A DNA stretch of 53,342 bases from Nitrospirota bacterium (GTDB lineage: Bacteria; Nitrospirota; Nitrospiria; SBBL01; JAADHI01): NCBI GenBank assembly GCA_029261215.1, contig JAJDBT010000015.1, forward strand, positions 1 through 53,342. The letters are read 5' to 3'. The translations under genes and the position numbers were made by a program. Numbering within the stretch: position 1 is the first letter of the stretch; the number at the start of each line of letters is the position of its first letter. Positions 41,202-50,868 of this stretch are shown here, piece by piece. The notes beneath the pieces are model-generated. The model did no database searches, was not told where the DNA came from, and saw only the letters and a program-made list of their open reading frames with translations.

Positions 41202-44200
41202 CTATTTCTGGGTTTCTTCACGCCATGTCCCATCTGGGAAGTAGCGATAAAAATGCTTGTTTTCCAGGGCGACCAAATGAACCCATTGATGATTAAAATG
41301 GTTTTGCAGAACACGGTGTCGCATCATGATTTTTTTGATGGTTTTTCTGGGGGCTTCGATAATTGTAAAAAGGCGTATCGGCTCATGGTAAGGCTGTGCT
41401 CCATTAAAAAGCGTTTGGGTGGGAAGCCCCATCCGGAGATCGCCTGTTGCGCCGGACATTACGCCGACCCGACCTGCCACGTTGTGATAGATTTTATTGC
41501 CGCTCCCATACACTTCGTTATCGGTGGTTGAAAAGTAGTATCCCATGTTAATCCATTGGGCCACAACCAGTGGGCCGGTCATGATAATTTCCAAAAATTG
41601 CCCTGTGGGGTCTTCTTCATGCCGATAAGAATGTAAAAAGACGCGGCCTTCAAGGTCAGTTCCCTCGATCAGCTTATTTCTGGCAATCAGAAATGCGCCG
41701 TTTCTGGAGAGACCCCATTCGGGGCGGGTGTGGCTCCATGTGGTACTTCGTCGCGTGACCTCGAGGGCGATTTTTTCTGGCTTTTTGAGTTCAGGCTTAA
41801 AGTCTGGGAAACGTTTATAGCGTTCCTGGATGTTGCTTGACGTGGTGTGCTGCAGATCGAGAATCAATTCGTCCAGGACATTTTTATGCGTGAGCGGGAG
41901 GTCTTCAATGTCGAAGATGATGACCTCATCTGTCGTTGTATTATGTTCGCCAGCGATAAAGTGCGTGTCATCGGGGATGTGGATTCCCTCTTTTTTAAGA
42001 TGTTCTCGAACATGGGTTTTATTGGCCAGGGCCGCAATCACTCGGGCATTTGGGCCGCCGGAGTTGCCCCCGCAGGCTCCGCAATCCAGTGAGGCCTCGT
42101 AAGGGTTGTTTTCTGAAGTGCTTCCGTGCCCACAAAAGAGAACGAGTTTAGCAAAGTTTTTTGTAAATCCCAACATTTTTAGCGCAGTTTTTACCGTGAA
42201 AATTTGCTCATTTAAGGTGAAGCCGGTTCGTGTAATGCGCTCCATACGTGCGGAGGCCCAGGCTTCTGTGATGAAGTGTTCTTCTCGCAGGGTGTGAACA
42301 AATGCGTTTAATTTTTCAGGTGTTGGAAACAGTCTTTTGAGTGTTTTTTGTTCTGATTCGTTCAGTAGTGTCTCTGGTTGTCCAGGCTCAAGTGCCAGCT
42401 TTCTCAGAGCTTCTATCGATTCGGGAGAGGCCATTTTTTTATGTGCATCTGGTCGAGCCCGGAGGACTTCTTTAATGATCATCCGTTGTTCAGATGCGAT
42501 GATTTTGTAGACCGAGTCACGTGTGAGCTTGTCAACGGTCAGTGTGGTCGAGATCGGGGGTGCAAGCTGTTCTCGCAACCATCTCGACAATTTTTGATAA
42601 CTTAAAGGGAAAAGTGTCTTGCCAATGAGCGGAATGCCAAAAAACCATCCGATGGATTCAACCATGACATAGGGGGTGATGACATTTTCTTTTAGGTCAT
42701 GAAGCAGGGTATGGGCGCCGTGGATGAAGGCCGCTCCCGCGTGGTAACGAGGGACTTTTTCTTCCTGAAAAGGCCGGGGAATTTCCTTAATGGCGTTTTT
42801 CTCTTTTGCGACAGCCGGAAAAAGGTCGGTCTCATGATGGTGACCAAAGGCGAGGTAACGGATGAAGACTGTAAAAAATCCTGCAAATCCAAAGGTCTTG
42901 TAACGCCCTGTTTTTTCCAGGTGACGGCGAAATGACTCGGAGCGGGCATCAATGCAGAAAATGGCCTGCGCATGAGGTCTTTCTTCCTCAAGGTGATCGA
43001 TGGAAGGTTCGCTTGTGTCAATATTTGGACCGAGCTTTTTGATCAGGTTTTCCTGAAAGCCGATTTCGAGGGCTTCAAGCCAGATCGGGCCGTGGGCTGA
43101 TTCGGGCAGGGCATCAATCCAGTTGATGATTTGCTTCAGATCCTCTGCATCGCTTTGCAGAAGGGTTTCCGGCGAAATACGGCGGATCTTCGCAAGTGAA
43201 ACAAGCCGCCAGGCTTCAGATAAGGAAAGAAGGTGTACTTGCTGCGGGCCAAGGTTTTTTATATAACGCCCCAGAAGGTCGTCCCATGCTGTGTCTTCGG
43301 GTTTTAAAGTGCGATAACAAAGGTGATCGACGGCTTCTGCGTATGAGGCGGGGAGCTGATTTGTGATCCGTTCCTTCCGTAAGAATAATTCTGCTGGATG
43401 GTCTGTGATATAGGCCAGGAGGGCGTCTCGTGTGCCATGAACCCCGATGTGTTTCTGACACGCCTCTTCTACCCATTGGCGCTCGTACCACAGACGAATG
43501 GCCAAGTATTGAATGAGATCGATTGGGTAGGCCTCCTGCCAGGCGTAATCTTTATGGTCCGCCCGCCATTTAATTAAGGATGTCCAGCCTGGCAGGCTGG
43601 ACAGATGGAGGCCGAAATAATCTTCCCAGGCTTCTTCGGGAATACCGAGGGCTTCTAGATTTTGAAGGATCATATCTGTTGGCCGTTCAGGTGTTTTTTT
43701 GATGTTCTCGATACTTTTTCGAGCCGATCCAAAGGCCCATCCCTTTACGGCAAGTGTCTTCCATGATCGATAAAGGCCCTTTTCCCGAAAAGGCAGCGGC
43801 CAGGGGGCCTGTCCTTCATCCAGAAATGGCAGGCACCACTTGATCATTTCCTGATTTATTTTTTCTCTAATGTTGCTGCCAAAGGTTTGATCACACCAAG
43901 CGGAGAGCGTGATCGTCTGGCCGAGTCCGGAACGGATGTCATTGAGAAACTGATTTTTTTTGCCTTCGAAATCAGCGGAAGAGGCAAAAGGCCGCAATTG
44001 ATCAGCGAGTGTTTCAATGATCTGAGCATTGGAACTATTGTTGATGGCAGTCTCCAATATTTCTGGAGCAGGTGCAGAAATACCCTCAATCATGTGAGCA
44101 CGAAGGACATTAATATGAGTGATTTTTTGATTTTTTAGGGTGATTTCAGTTTGTGAGGCGAAGCTTTTTAACGCTGCATCCAGGTCTGATTCGCGAATTC

Positions 44201-44441
44201 TGCCGCTTTTAAGGTAGTTCTGGTAAACAAGGTTTGGAAGATAGCCCTCTCCACCGAGGTGACGTTTTCCCTGAAGGATGGCTTCATTGAAATCAAGATG
44301 TTCAAAGTCGTGGAGCGGGTTATTATAAATGAAGGTGTGCATCGGCCAGGTCATTGCGGCGCGCGTTCTTGCAAGCCTAACCAGACCCAGCAAGCTCATC
44401 CGATCCAGATCGTTATATTTTTTTTGCTCTAACGATTCCAT
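41202..44441 (-). CDS. dabA: DabA-type inorganic carbon uptake protein (UPF0753/DUF2309)
   Basis: The 1079-residue protein belongs to UPF0753/DUF2309. It keeps the zinc and catalytic residues of DabA: Cys496 and Asp498 in IFCIDARSES, His772 in LFCGHGSTSENN and Cys787 in DCGACGG, with the same 15-residue His-to-Cys spacing as in Halothiobacillus DabA. DabA is a vectorial beta-carbonic-anhydrase-like protein that works with an ion-motive partner to trap CO2 as bicarbonate. At 1079 residues it is longer than the about 830-residue founding member. It overlaps the previous membrane gene by 13 bp. Confidence 0.93.
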   Translation of the reverse strand: MESLEQKKYNDLDRMSLLGLVRLARTRAAMTWPMHTFIYNNPLHDFEHLDFNEAILQGKRHLGGEGYLPNLVYQNYLKSGRIRESDLDAALKSFASQTEITLKNQKITHINVLRAHMIEGISAPAPEILETAINNSSNAQIIETLADQLRPFASSADFEGKKNQFLNDIRSGLGQTITLSAWCDQTFGSNIREKINQEMIKWCLPFLDEGQAPWPLPFREKGLYRSWKTLAVKGWAFGSARKSIENIKKTPERPTDMILQNLEALGIPEEAWEDYFGLHLSSLPGWTSLIKWRADHKDYAWQEAYPIDLIQYLAIRLWYERQWVEEACQKHIGVHGTRDALLAYITDHPAELFLRKERITNQLPASYAEAVDHLCYRTLKPEDTAWDDLLGRYIKNLGPQQVHLLSLSEAWRLVSLAKIRRISPETLLQSDAEDLKQIINWIDALPESAHGPIWLEALEIGFQENLIKKLGPNIDTSEPSIDHLEEERPHAQAIFCIDARSESFRRHLEKTGRYKTFGFAGFFTVFIRYLAFGHHHETDLFPAVAKEKNAIKEIPRPFQEEKVPRYHAGAAFIHGAHTLLHDLKENVITPYVMVESIGWFFGIPLIGKTLFPLSYQKLSRWLREQLAPPISTTLTVDKLTRDSVYKIIASEQRMIIKEVLRARPDAHKKMASPESIEALRKLALEPGQPETLLNESEQKTLKRLFPTPEKLNAFVHTLREEHFITEAWASARMERITRTGFTLNEQIFTVKTALKMLGFTKNFAKLVLFCGHGSTSENNPYEASLDCGACGGNSGGPNARVIAALANKTHVREHLKKEGIHIPDDTHFIAGEHNTTTDEVIIFDIEDLPLTHKNVLDELILDLQHTTSSNIQERYKRFPDFKPELKKPEKIALEVTRRSTTWSHTRPEWGLSRNGAFLIARNKLIEGTDLEGRVFLHSYRHEEDPTGQFLEIIMTGPLVVAQWINMGYYFSTTDNEVYGSGNKIYHNVAGRVGVMSGATGDLRMGLPTQTLFNGAQPYHEPIRLFTIIEAPRKTIKKIMMRHRVLQNHFNHQWVHLVALENKHFYRYFPDGTWREETQK

Positions 44442-45733
44442 AAAGCAGCTCCCATTGTCTCTGAGGATAAATGGACACTATGTTCAATGCCTAACAGGGA
44501 ATAGGGGGCGATCCCCAAGATAAGCAAGATGATCAGGATGAGTGAAAGTGCTGCAACTTCCCGAAAGCCTAAGTCGCGATAAACCCAGCCCGGGTTGGGT
44601 TTTCCAAACAGCGTTTTCTGCATCAGTGTTGGAAATCGCCATGACGCAAAAAACCAGGACCCTAGAATAATGATGAAGCTCCAGGAAAAAGCCATTGAAG
44701 GCGAAAAGGCCAACGCGATAAAACCGGAAAAAACACCGAAGAAGGGGAGTCCCATCGCAGCCATGATCAGCAAGGAAAATAAGATTGAAAAGCGCGGCAT
44801 TACGGATACAAGCCCACCAAAACAATCCAAGTTCAAATCACCATAGCGGCCTTTGAGTTCGTGTGAGGCCAGAAAAAGCCCACATAGGGCCAAGGATATG
44901 GCGCTTGAAAAAATAATGCTTGCCGGTATGTTGATTTCTAAATGAGATAGAGACCACCATAAAATCGACCAGAAAACCAGGGCCGTCTGAGCCAAAACCT
45001 GGGGTATACGGGCCTGAACGAGGCTTCTGAGAGAAGCAATGATGACACCCAAAATAGCGCAAAGCAGGACGATTTGTCTGACCCCAGGGGGTAACAGGGG
45101 CAATACAGGAAGCAGTCCATAAAGACCTAATGCTGGAAGATAAAGCGCCAAAAATGCGGGCAAGACCCCGGATAATCCATTCAGAAGTGATATGTAGGCG
45201 CCATGAAGTGGAAACAGTGGAAGCAGTGTGGCATAAGCTAAAAATAAGACCAGGTGTTTGTTCGCACCTGTTAAAGAGAAAGAAAGAATGATTAATAAGA
45301 TGGCAGCGCCGTATAGTCCGCTGACCCACCGTGTTCTTCGATTTGAAAAATCTTCGGTCCTGAGCTGAATGGTGATCAATAAGGCAAAGACCCCGATCAG
45401 AAAGCCTGATCCGAGGTGATTGTCATTCAATAAAAACCCGAGTCCAAGTCCGGTGAGTACCAATACTTCAAAGAGGTCGTAGGCGGGTTTTATGTCCAGG
45501 TGTCGTCCCAGAATCACTAAAGCTGCTGATAGCGTCATGATAAAGGCCAGCGGAATACTCGTTGGTGCTTTTATAAAACCTGAAAGAATAAATACTAAAA
45601 TCAGTTCGAGGATGGCCAGGGCTTGAAGCCATGCCATGAGGATCTTCGGTTTCTTGCGGAAGAAGAAGCCCAAACATGCGCCGAGAATTGGAGTGATGAC
45701 CAAAAGTTGTGAAAAAGTGAATGACGCTTCCAT
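44429..45733 (-). CDS. Degenerate antiporter-like membrane subunit of the DAB cluster
   Basis: The 434-residue, 12-14 helix protein resembles the NuoN/MrpD fold, but the helix-7 motif reads LAYATLLPLFPLHGAY, with no lysine before PLH, and there is no clear helix-5 Glu. It is nearly adjacent to dabB on one side and overlaps dabA by 13 bp on the other, so it must belong to the complex. It may be a structural partner or an extra membrane subunit next to DabB. Two-gene dabAB systems lack it. Confidence 0.75.
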   Translation of the reverse strand: MEASFTFSQLLVITPILGACLGFFFRKKPKILMAWLQALAILELILVFILSGFIKAPTSIPLAFIMTLSAALVILGRHLDIKPAYDLFEVLVLTGLGLGFLLNDNHLGSGFLIGVFALLITIQLRTEDFSNRRTRWVSGLYGAAILLIILSFSLTGANKHLVLFLAYATLLPLFPLHGAYISLLNGLSGVLPAFLALYLPALGLYGLLPVLPLLPPGVRQIVLLCAILGVIIASLRSLVQARIPQVLAQTALVFWSILWWSLSHLEINIPASIIFSSAISLALCGLFLASHELKGRYGDLNLDCFGGLVSVMPRFSILFSLLIMAAMGLPFFGVFSGFIALAFSPSMAFSWSFIIILGSWFFASWRFPTLMQKTLFGKPNPGWVYRDLGFREVAALSLILIILLILGIAPYSLLGIEHSVHLSSETMGAALWNR

Positions 45734-47473
45734 CTAGGGCAACCAGAAAAGATATTTTTTATCGAGTTTTTGGGCCAATTGGATCACATTTCGGGTGAGT
45801 CTTTGGTAAAAAAAATCCAGATACAGGCGATTCATAAAAAGAACATAAAATTTTTCTTTGAGCCGATCAACCCATGATGGCATTAAAATATGCTGCCCCC
45901 GGGCATTGGCATAAAGAAAAACCCAGACAGAGGTCATCATGATTAAGGTGATGATCACAAAAAAATCGAAGAGCAGCGTGGGCAGGGCAGCGGTTTCGAA
46001 ATAGAATGCCGATTCCCCAGGCTTGGGATAAAGAAAAATGGTGAATAGCTCTCCAGCGAAGAGGTAGGTGAAGGTGATCAGGACAAGCGCTGAGATCATC
46101 GCACCGACCACCTTCCATGAGGCGGCGGCATTCATCCGATAAATGCTGATAATGGCTTGCGAAGAAGTGACCCATCCAAAAAACAGGAAAATGACTGCAC
46201 CATGCGCCTCATTTGACAACGGAATATGAAAAACATCGTGTGCTGCAAGCAGGGTGATCAAAGGGAGAATCAGTGTGATGATAAAACCGGTAAACCAGAT
46301 TAATCGTGAAAAATCCTTTGTGGCGATGGGTTCTGAGAGAATTTGTGCTGTTTTAGAGGGTTTGGGCGATTTGGGGTCGGCACGTGTTGAGTGTATTACG
46401 CTTCCTGCACTTAAAAATAAAGAGGCCTTAAAGAGACCGTGCGCGATAAAATGAAAAATAGCGAGGGCAAATGCGCCCAAGCCACATTCCATAATCATGT
46501 AGCCCATTTGCGCGATGGTAGAATAGCCCAGCATTTTTTTGACGTCGTTTTGTGTCAGCATCATGCTTGCGCCCAAAAATGTTGTAAAGGCACCAAGGAT
46601 AAAAATAAGATTGAGGCTCACCGAAGATAATCCGTAGAGGGGCGCAAGCCGATTTAAGAGGAAGCCGCCTGAATTGACGATGCCAGCGTGCATCAAGGCC
46701 GAAACCGGCGTGGGACCAAACATGGTGTCTGGAAGCCAAAGGTGCAAGGGAAACTGGGCCGACTTGCTCATTGCACCCACAAATATCAGGAGCGAAATGG
46801 CAGTGACCCCTTTTATTTTGAATAAATCACCCGGAAAGAGCGACAATGTAATATCAGTTGTCGCGGCTTTTTCAAAAAGGAGTGGAAAGTCGAGTGTCCC
46901 GTAGAGATGATAGGCCAAAAATACCCCTGCCAGAAAAAAAAGATCCCCTAATCTAAAAGTAATCAGCGTTTTAAACGCGGCCCGGTAGGTTTCGTGATGT
47001 GCGGTGTTGAAAGCCAAAAGAAGATAAAGAAGCCAGCCGATGAGCTGCCAAAAAATAAATAGGATAAAGAGGTTTGGACTTGTAACCAGGCACAAAAGCG
47101 CGAAGGTAATAAGTGAAAGCAATGAGAAGAAGCGTGCATATCCTGCCTCTTGCTGGAGATATGTTTTTGAGTAAATATGAACGATTAAACTCACACCTGT
47201 TACCAGGACCAGCATGACTGCAGACAGACGGTCGATATAGAGTCCAAACCCGAGAAAGGGGTTGAGTGTTGCCAATGATGGAAGCAGTGTGATTTTGATC
47301 GGAGGGTTTTGCGTCAGATCATAGACTATAATGGTAGAGAGGGTCAGCGAGACTGTTTGGGCAAATATTCCAATTATGGCGACTTTTTCTCCCCAGCGAC
47401 TGGAAAGAAGAGGAATAAGAAGAGCAGCCAGGAATGGAAATAACAGAATTAAAATGGGGTGCGGCATACTCAC
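45734..47473 (-). CDS. dabB: DabB-type NuoL-like membrane subunit
   Basis: The 579-residue membrane protein has the NuoL/MrpA-type antiporter core: Lys237 in FVGAMSKSAQFPLHLWLPDTMFGPTPVSALMHAG, NSGGFLLNRLAPLYG, and QNDVKKMLGYSTIAQMGY. In helix 5 the usual Glu is replaced by Gln143 (IFWQLIGWLLY). DabB couples cation flow to DabA. It is the first gene of the minus-strand cluster and diverges from the 2-oxoacid oxidoreductase operon. The start is GTG at 47473 or ATG at 47467, neither with a strong Shine-Dalgarno. Confidence 0.88.
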   Translation of the reverse strand: MSMPHPILILLFPFLAALLIPLLSSRWGEKVAIIGIFAQTVSLTLSTIIVYDLTQNPPIKITLLPSLATLNPFLGFGLYIDRLSAVMLVLVTGVSLIVHIYSKTYLQQEAGYARFFSLLSLITFALLCLVTSPNLFILFIFWQLIGWLLYLLLAFNTAHHETYRAAFKTLITFRLGDLFFLAGVFLAYHLYGTLDFPLLFEKAATTDITLSLFPGDLFKIKGVTAISLLIFVGAMSKSAQFPLHLWLPDTMFGPTPVSALMHAGIVNSGGFLLNRLAPLYGLSSVSLNLIFILGAFTTFLGASMMLTQNDVKKMLGYSTIAQMGYMIMECGLGAFALAIFHFIAHGLFKASLFLSAGSVIHSTRADPKSPKPSKTAQILSEPIATKDFSRLIWFTGFIITLILPLITLLAAHDVFHIPLSNEAHGAVIFLFFGWVTSSQAIISIYRMNAAASWKVVGAMISALVLITFTYLFAGELFTIFLYPKPGESAFYFETAALPTLLFDFFVIITLIMMTSVWVFLYANARGQHILMPSWVDRLKEKFYVLFMNRLYLDFFYQRLTRNVIQLAQKLDKKYLFWLP

Positions 47474-47912
47474 AGTGACGTGACTTTCAATGTTTTCCCA
47501 AAAAAACAGCGTGTCTCCTGTAAAAACAAGGACTCGAGTAATTATGATGAATGTTTATTAAAGAGTCTGTTTAAAAAATCATTTGCCAAAAATCATTAGA
47601 CAACAAGGGCAAAGCGCTCTTCAACAAAAAATTGAAAAATAATGACATCTGTTCCAGATGAAACTGAAATGCAGGAGGCCCGTTTCTGCAAGACTTGATC
47701 TGGAGATAAGAAAGGGAAGGTTTGAATGAAGATTTATGTCGATATCTATTTGGAAATCTTCAGCAAATCAATATTAAGATCTAGATTTTTTTTTGAATTG
47801 ACAAGACTTTAGCCCCTGCCTTATCATTGAAAAAATTAATCGCCTTTCCTCATTGGGAAGCTTACGATAAAATATCAGCGTACATTTAGTGATCAATAGC
47901 ATATAAGGAGTA
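47474..47912. promoter_or_regulatory. Divergent control region with a TTGACA/TATCAT promoter
   Basis: The 440-bp gap serves dabB to the left and the oxidoreductase operon to the right. On the plus strand TTGACA (47798-47803), 18 nt, and TATCAT (47822-47827) make a good sigma-70 promoter with a start near 47834 and an 80-nt leader. AAGGAG lies before the first gene. The minus-strand promoter of dabB is not obvious. No gene was seen, and the dyad module of the left region is absent. Confidence 0.55.
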
Positions 47913-47915
47913 ATG

Positions 47916-48671
47916 ATGACACAAGGAAATAAAGTCGCCTATCCTGTTGTTCCAGGCCCAGAGGGCATTCTTCCCCCAGCCGCGACGATGATGGGTGTTC
48001 CCCTTCCTGAAGAAGGCGAAGGGTTGGTTGAGGGTAGAATCGTTGGCGAACAAGAAGCACTCGAAACAGCTGCGATTGCCCTCTTGACCAGAAAGAATGC
48101 AACGCTTTTCCCTGGGCCATTAGTTCTCTGGGGTTGGAATGACCACACCAATGAAAAGGCAAAATATTTTTTTGATGTCGCAAACGAGCTTCCGGGAATT
48201 CGGATCATTCCGATGCCTGACTATCGTCCGATCTATCCAAAGATTGATCCAGAAGCAGTGATCAATCCTTGTCATCCTAACTTGACGATCTGGCATAATA
48301 AAATAGAGGCGTGTGTCTTTATTGGTGTTCATTGCCATTTTGCAAACATCACATTGAAAATGGTGCGCGCTGGAACAAATTGTTACACCATTGCCCTTTG
48401 CGCAGAGGCGGGACACGAAGATGCGATGTGTTCTGTTCCAAATTTTGACATCGAGAAGCTTGTGCGTTTTCGAGATGCGATCATCAAGGTAAAGAAGAAT
48501 GGGATTAAGCCTCTTTATGAAGGTAAAGGCATTATTCCAACAGGATGGGCTCAGATTTCCAGGTTATCGGGAAAACCCGTAGAAAAACCCAAAGATGACT
48601 TGCTTGAAGTGGGCGTAACGGGCGCGTTTTCTCATGAGCTTGAGACTGGTTTAGACGATACAGCAGAATAA
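47916..48671 (+). CDS. porE: 2-oxoacid:ferredoxin oxidoreductase, accessory (E-type) subunit
   Basis: The 251-residue soluble protein has no cofactor motif but is rich in conserved Cys/His, such as VFIGVHCHFANITLKMVRAG and CAEAGHEDAMCS. It matches the fifth subunit (PorE/ForE) found only in five-subunit oxidoreductases of autotrophs such as Hydrogenobacter and Nitrospira. Its job is not well known. The ATG at 47916 has AAGGAG 5 bases upstream; another ATG 3 bases earlier is also possible. It opens the operon. Confidence 0.85.
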   Translation: MTQGNKVAYPVVPGPEGILPPAATMMGVPLPEEGEGLVEGRIVGEQEALETAAIALLTRKNATLFPGPLVLWGWNDHTNEKAKYFFDVANELPGIRIIPMPDYRPIYPKIDPEAVINPCHPNLTIWHNKIEACVFIGVHCHFANITLKMVRAGTNCYTIALCAEAGHEDAMCSVPNFDIEKLVRFRDAIIKVKKNGIKPLYEGKGIIPTGWAQISRLSGKPVEKPKDDLLEVGVTGAFSHELETGLDDTAE

Positions 48672-48687
48672 CGAAGGAGATTATGTT

Positions 48688-49938
48688 ATGAGCGAAGGAA
48701 CAAAAGCAACAACCGAACCTCAAGTAAGTAAAAACGACACAAGTCCTGGTGCAGGTATACCTAAAGAAACGCCTAAAAAGGAAGAAGTCAAAAAAGGTGC
48801 GGCAGCACAGCGTGTTGTCGATCCCGACTATCTTATATTAGAAGCCCCAAGGGAAAGAGAATTTATTACGGGTAGTGAAGCCGCAAAAGAAGCCATTCGT
48901 CGTGCGAATGTGGATATTGCCATTGCGTATCCCATTACGCCTCAGAGCGAAACAATGCAACAGGTTGGGTATCTTTACGCTGAAGGCTACATCAAGGATT
49001 ATTATCGCGGAGAGGAAGAAATTGGGGTCATGTCGGCGGTTGCCGGTGCCTCTCGTGCGGGTGTGCGTGTTTTGACTGCAACGGCAGGCCCAGGTTTGAT
49101 GCGAGGGATGGAAGCCATTGTTTCGTGGCCAGGTGCCAGACTTCCTTCCGTTTTACTTGTCATGTGCCGCGTGGTGAATACGCCACTTGCCATTCAGCCA
49201 GATAACGTCGAGATTTCCTATCTCCTAAATGCCGGTGGAATTGTTCTACATGGTGAAGGGCAGCAGGATTTTTATGATTTTCCGCTCGTAGGTTTTATGG
49301 TCGGAGAAAAACCCGAAGTGACCTTGCCCGTTGCCGTTGCAGTGGATGGCTTTTTCGTGACACATGCGCGGGGTTGGGTGAGTATGCCCGCAGAAGATCT
49401 GAAATTGCCTCCTCGTGATTGTTATCATGAAGCCGTGCCGATGATGGATAATGAAAATCCTCCCATCCGAATTTCTCGTGACGCGCCAATTCAGAAGTCG
49501 AATTTTATTTCGTATCAAATGCATGCAGCATGGCAGCAAGAGGTCTGGGCTGCACAGGAACGCGCAAAAAAGTGGCTTGATCGATGGTTAGGTGGTTTAA
49601 TTGAAATTGTGAATCCAAATGCGAAGACGATGATCGTCGCTTCTGGTGCAGCTGTTTCACAAGGCCGGGAAGCGGTGCGCCAAGCAGAAGAGCAAGGGCT
49701 TGATGTTGGATTAATTAAAGTGAAGTCCCTTCGGCCTTTTCCGGGGAAGGAACTTGACGAAGCACTAGCACATGCGGATAGAATTGTTATTCCAGAGTTC
49801 AACTATATTGGTTGGTTGGCAAGAGAAGTAAAATCTGCCATTAAAAACAGTGACCGGGTTATTGCTGGTCCAAGGGTTTTTGGCGGAATGACGATGCCAA
49901 CAGAGATGATTTTGGAAACCATTACAGGTTCTAAATAA
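48688..49938 (+). CDS. porA: 2-oxoacid:ferredoxin oxidoreductase, alpha subunit
   Basis: The 416-residue subunit holds the pyrimidine-binding domain: FITGSEAAKEAIRRANVDIAIAYPITPQSETMQQVGYL, EEIGVMSAVAGASRAGVRVLTATAGPGL, and a C-terminal domain with MIVASGAAVSQGREAV. A 45-residue Lys/Glu/Pro-rich N-terminal extension is unusual. With the beta subunit it binds TPP and catalyses reductive carboxylation of acetyl-CoA or succinyl-CoA with ferredoxin in the reductive TCA cycle. Whether the substrate is pyruvate or 2-oxoglutarate is not resolvable. It lies 16 bp after the E gene, with AAGGAG upstream. Confidence 0.93.
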   Translation: MSEGTKATTEPQVSKNDTSPGAGIPKETPKKEEVKKGAAAQRVVDPDYLILEAPREREFITGSEAAKEAIRRANVDIAIAYPITPQSETMQQVGYLYAEGYIKDYYRGEEEIGVMSAVAGASRAGVRVLTATAGPGLMRGMEAIVSWPGARLPSVLLVMCRVVNTPLAIQPDNVEISYLLNAGGIVLHGEGQQDFYDFPLVGFMVGEKPEVTLPVAVAVDGFFVTHARGWVSMPAEDLKLPPRDCYHEAVPMMDNENPPIRISRDAPIQKSNFISYQMHAAWQQEVWAAQERAKKWLDRWLGGLIEIVNPNAKTMIVASGAAVSQGREAVRQAEEQGLDVGLIKVKSLRPFPGKELDEALAHADRIVIPEFNYIGWLAREVKSAIKNSDRVIAGPRVFGGMTMPTEMILETITGSK

Positions 49939-49954
49939 GGAGAAAGGGTCAAAT

Positions 49955-50830
49955 ATGTCATTAAAAACGATTCAAGCTGCACCTGGTTTTCAGGATTATT
50001 TGCCAAAAGAGTATCAAGATTTACTCGAAGATGGTCCATTTTTTCAACAGCGTAAGGTTTCGGAGCTGGGTTCCTTTAAGGAAGCCATTGAAGAACATCC
50101 TATGTGTGCCGGTTGTGCAATGACATTGTTCATTCGCCTTGTATATGTTGGACTCCCAAGCTTGGAACATACCGTAATCTGCGGAACTGCAGGTTGCGGG
50201 CGACTCGCCATATCTCAAGGGGCAGTGCCTTTTGTATATGGTAACTATGGTGATACGAATGCTGTCGCAACCGGACTCAAAAGAGGGCTTGATATTCGAT
50301 TCAAGGATCAACCTAAAGACGTTGTCGTTATGGCTGGAGACGGTGGGCTTGCAGATATCGGATTTCATGCAGTTATGCATAGCTGGTTCAGAAAAGAGAA
50401 GTTTACAACCATCATGCTGGATAATGAGGTCTACGGAAATACCGGTGGACAAGATAGTGGGATGACCCAAAAAGGGATGGTCATGAAAATGGCCCCAACA
50501 GGGAAGAAGTTTGAAAAAATGGATATGTTGGGTCTCGCAAAAACCGCAGGGGTGGCGTATACCGCAAGAATTTCGCCAACAAACCCAACCCGAGTAGCGA
50601 ATACGGTACGAAAGGCCGTTTTAATCGCCCGTGAAGTGGGTCCGACTTTTATTCAAGCCTATACCTCGTGCAACATTGAGTACGCAATCCCGACGCCAAA
50701 GGTCATGGACGATGCAAGGGAAGTCGAAAAAGATCGTTATGGATACCTTGAGTATTTCAGTGACGAAGCCAAAACCTATTGGGAAGAAAGCGAAAAAGAG
50801 AGAAAACGGCTTCGCAAAGCAGAAAAATAA
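49955..50830 (+). CDS. porB: 2-oxoacid:ferredoxin oxidoreductase, beta subunit (TPP)
   Basis: The 291 residues carry the TPP-binding motif GDGGLADIGFHAVMHSWFRKEKFTTIMLDNEVYGNTGGQ with the usual Mg-TPP GDG...N pattern, and an N-terminal CAGC plus a later CGTAGCG whose cysteines belong to a 4Fe-4S cluster. The C-terminal part holds YTSCNIEYAI. It pairs with the alpha subunit to form the active site. It starts 16 bp after porA with AAGGAG. The length is normal for this class. Confidence 0.93.
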   Translation: MSLKTIQAAPGFQDYLPKEYQDLLEDGPFFQQRKVSELGSFKEAIEEHPMCAGCAMTLFIRLVYVGLPSLEHTVICGTAGCGRLAISQGAVPFVYGNYGDTNAVATGLKRGLDIRFKDQPKDVVVMAGDGGLADIGFHAVMHSWFRKEKFTTIMLDNEVYGNTGGQDSGMTQKGMVMKMAPTGKKFEKMDMLGLAKTAGVAYTARISPTNPTRVANTVRKAVLIAREVGPTFIQAYTSCNIEYAIPTPKVMDDAREVEKDRYGYLEYFSDEAKTYWEESEKERKRLRKAEK

Positions 50831-50868
50831 TCATTCAAGAAAATTGCTTGTAAGGAGGGGTTTTAGTT

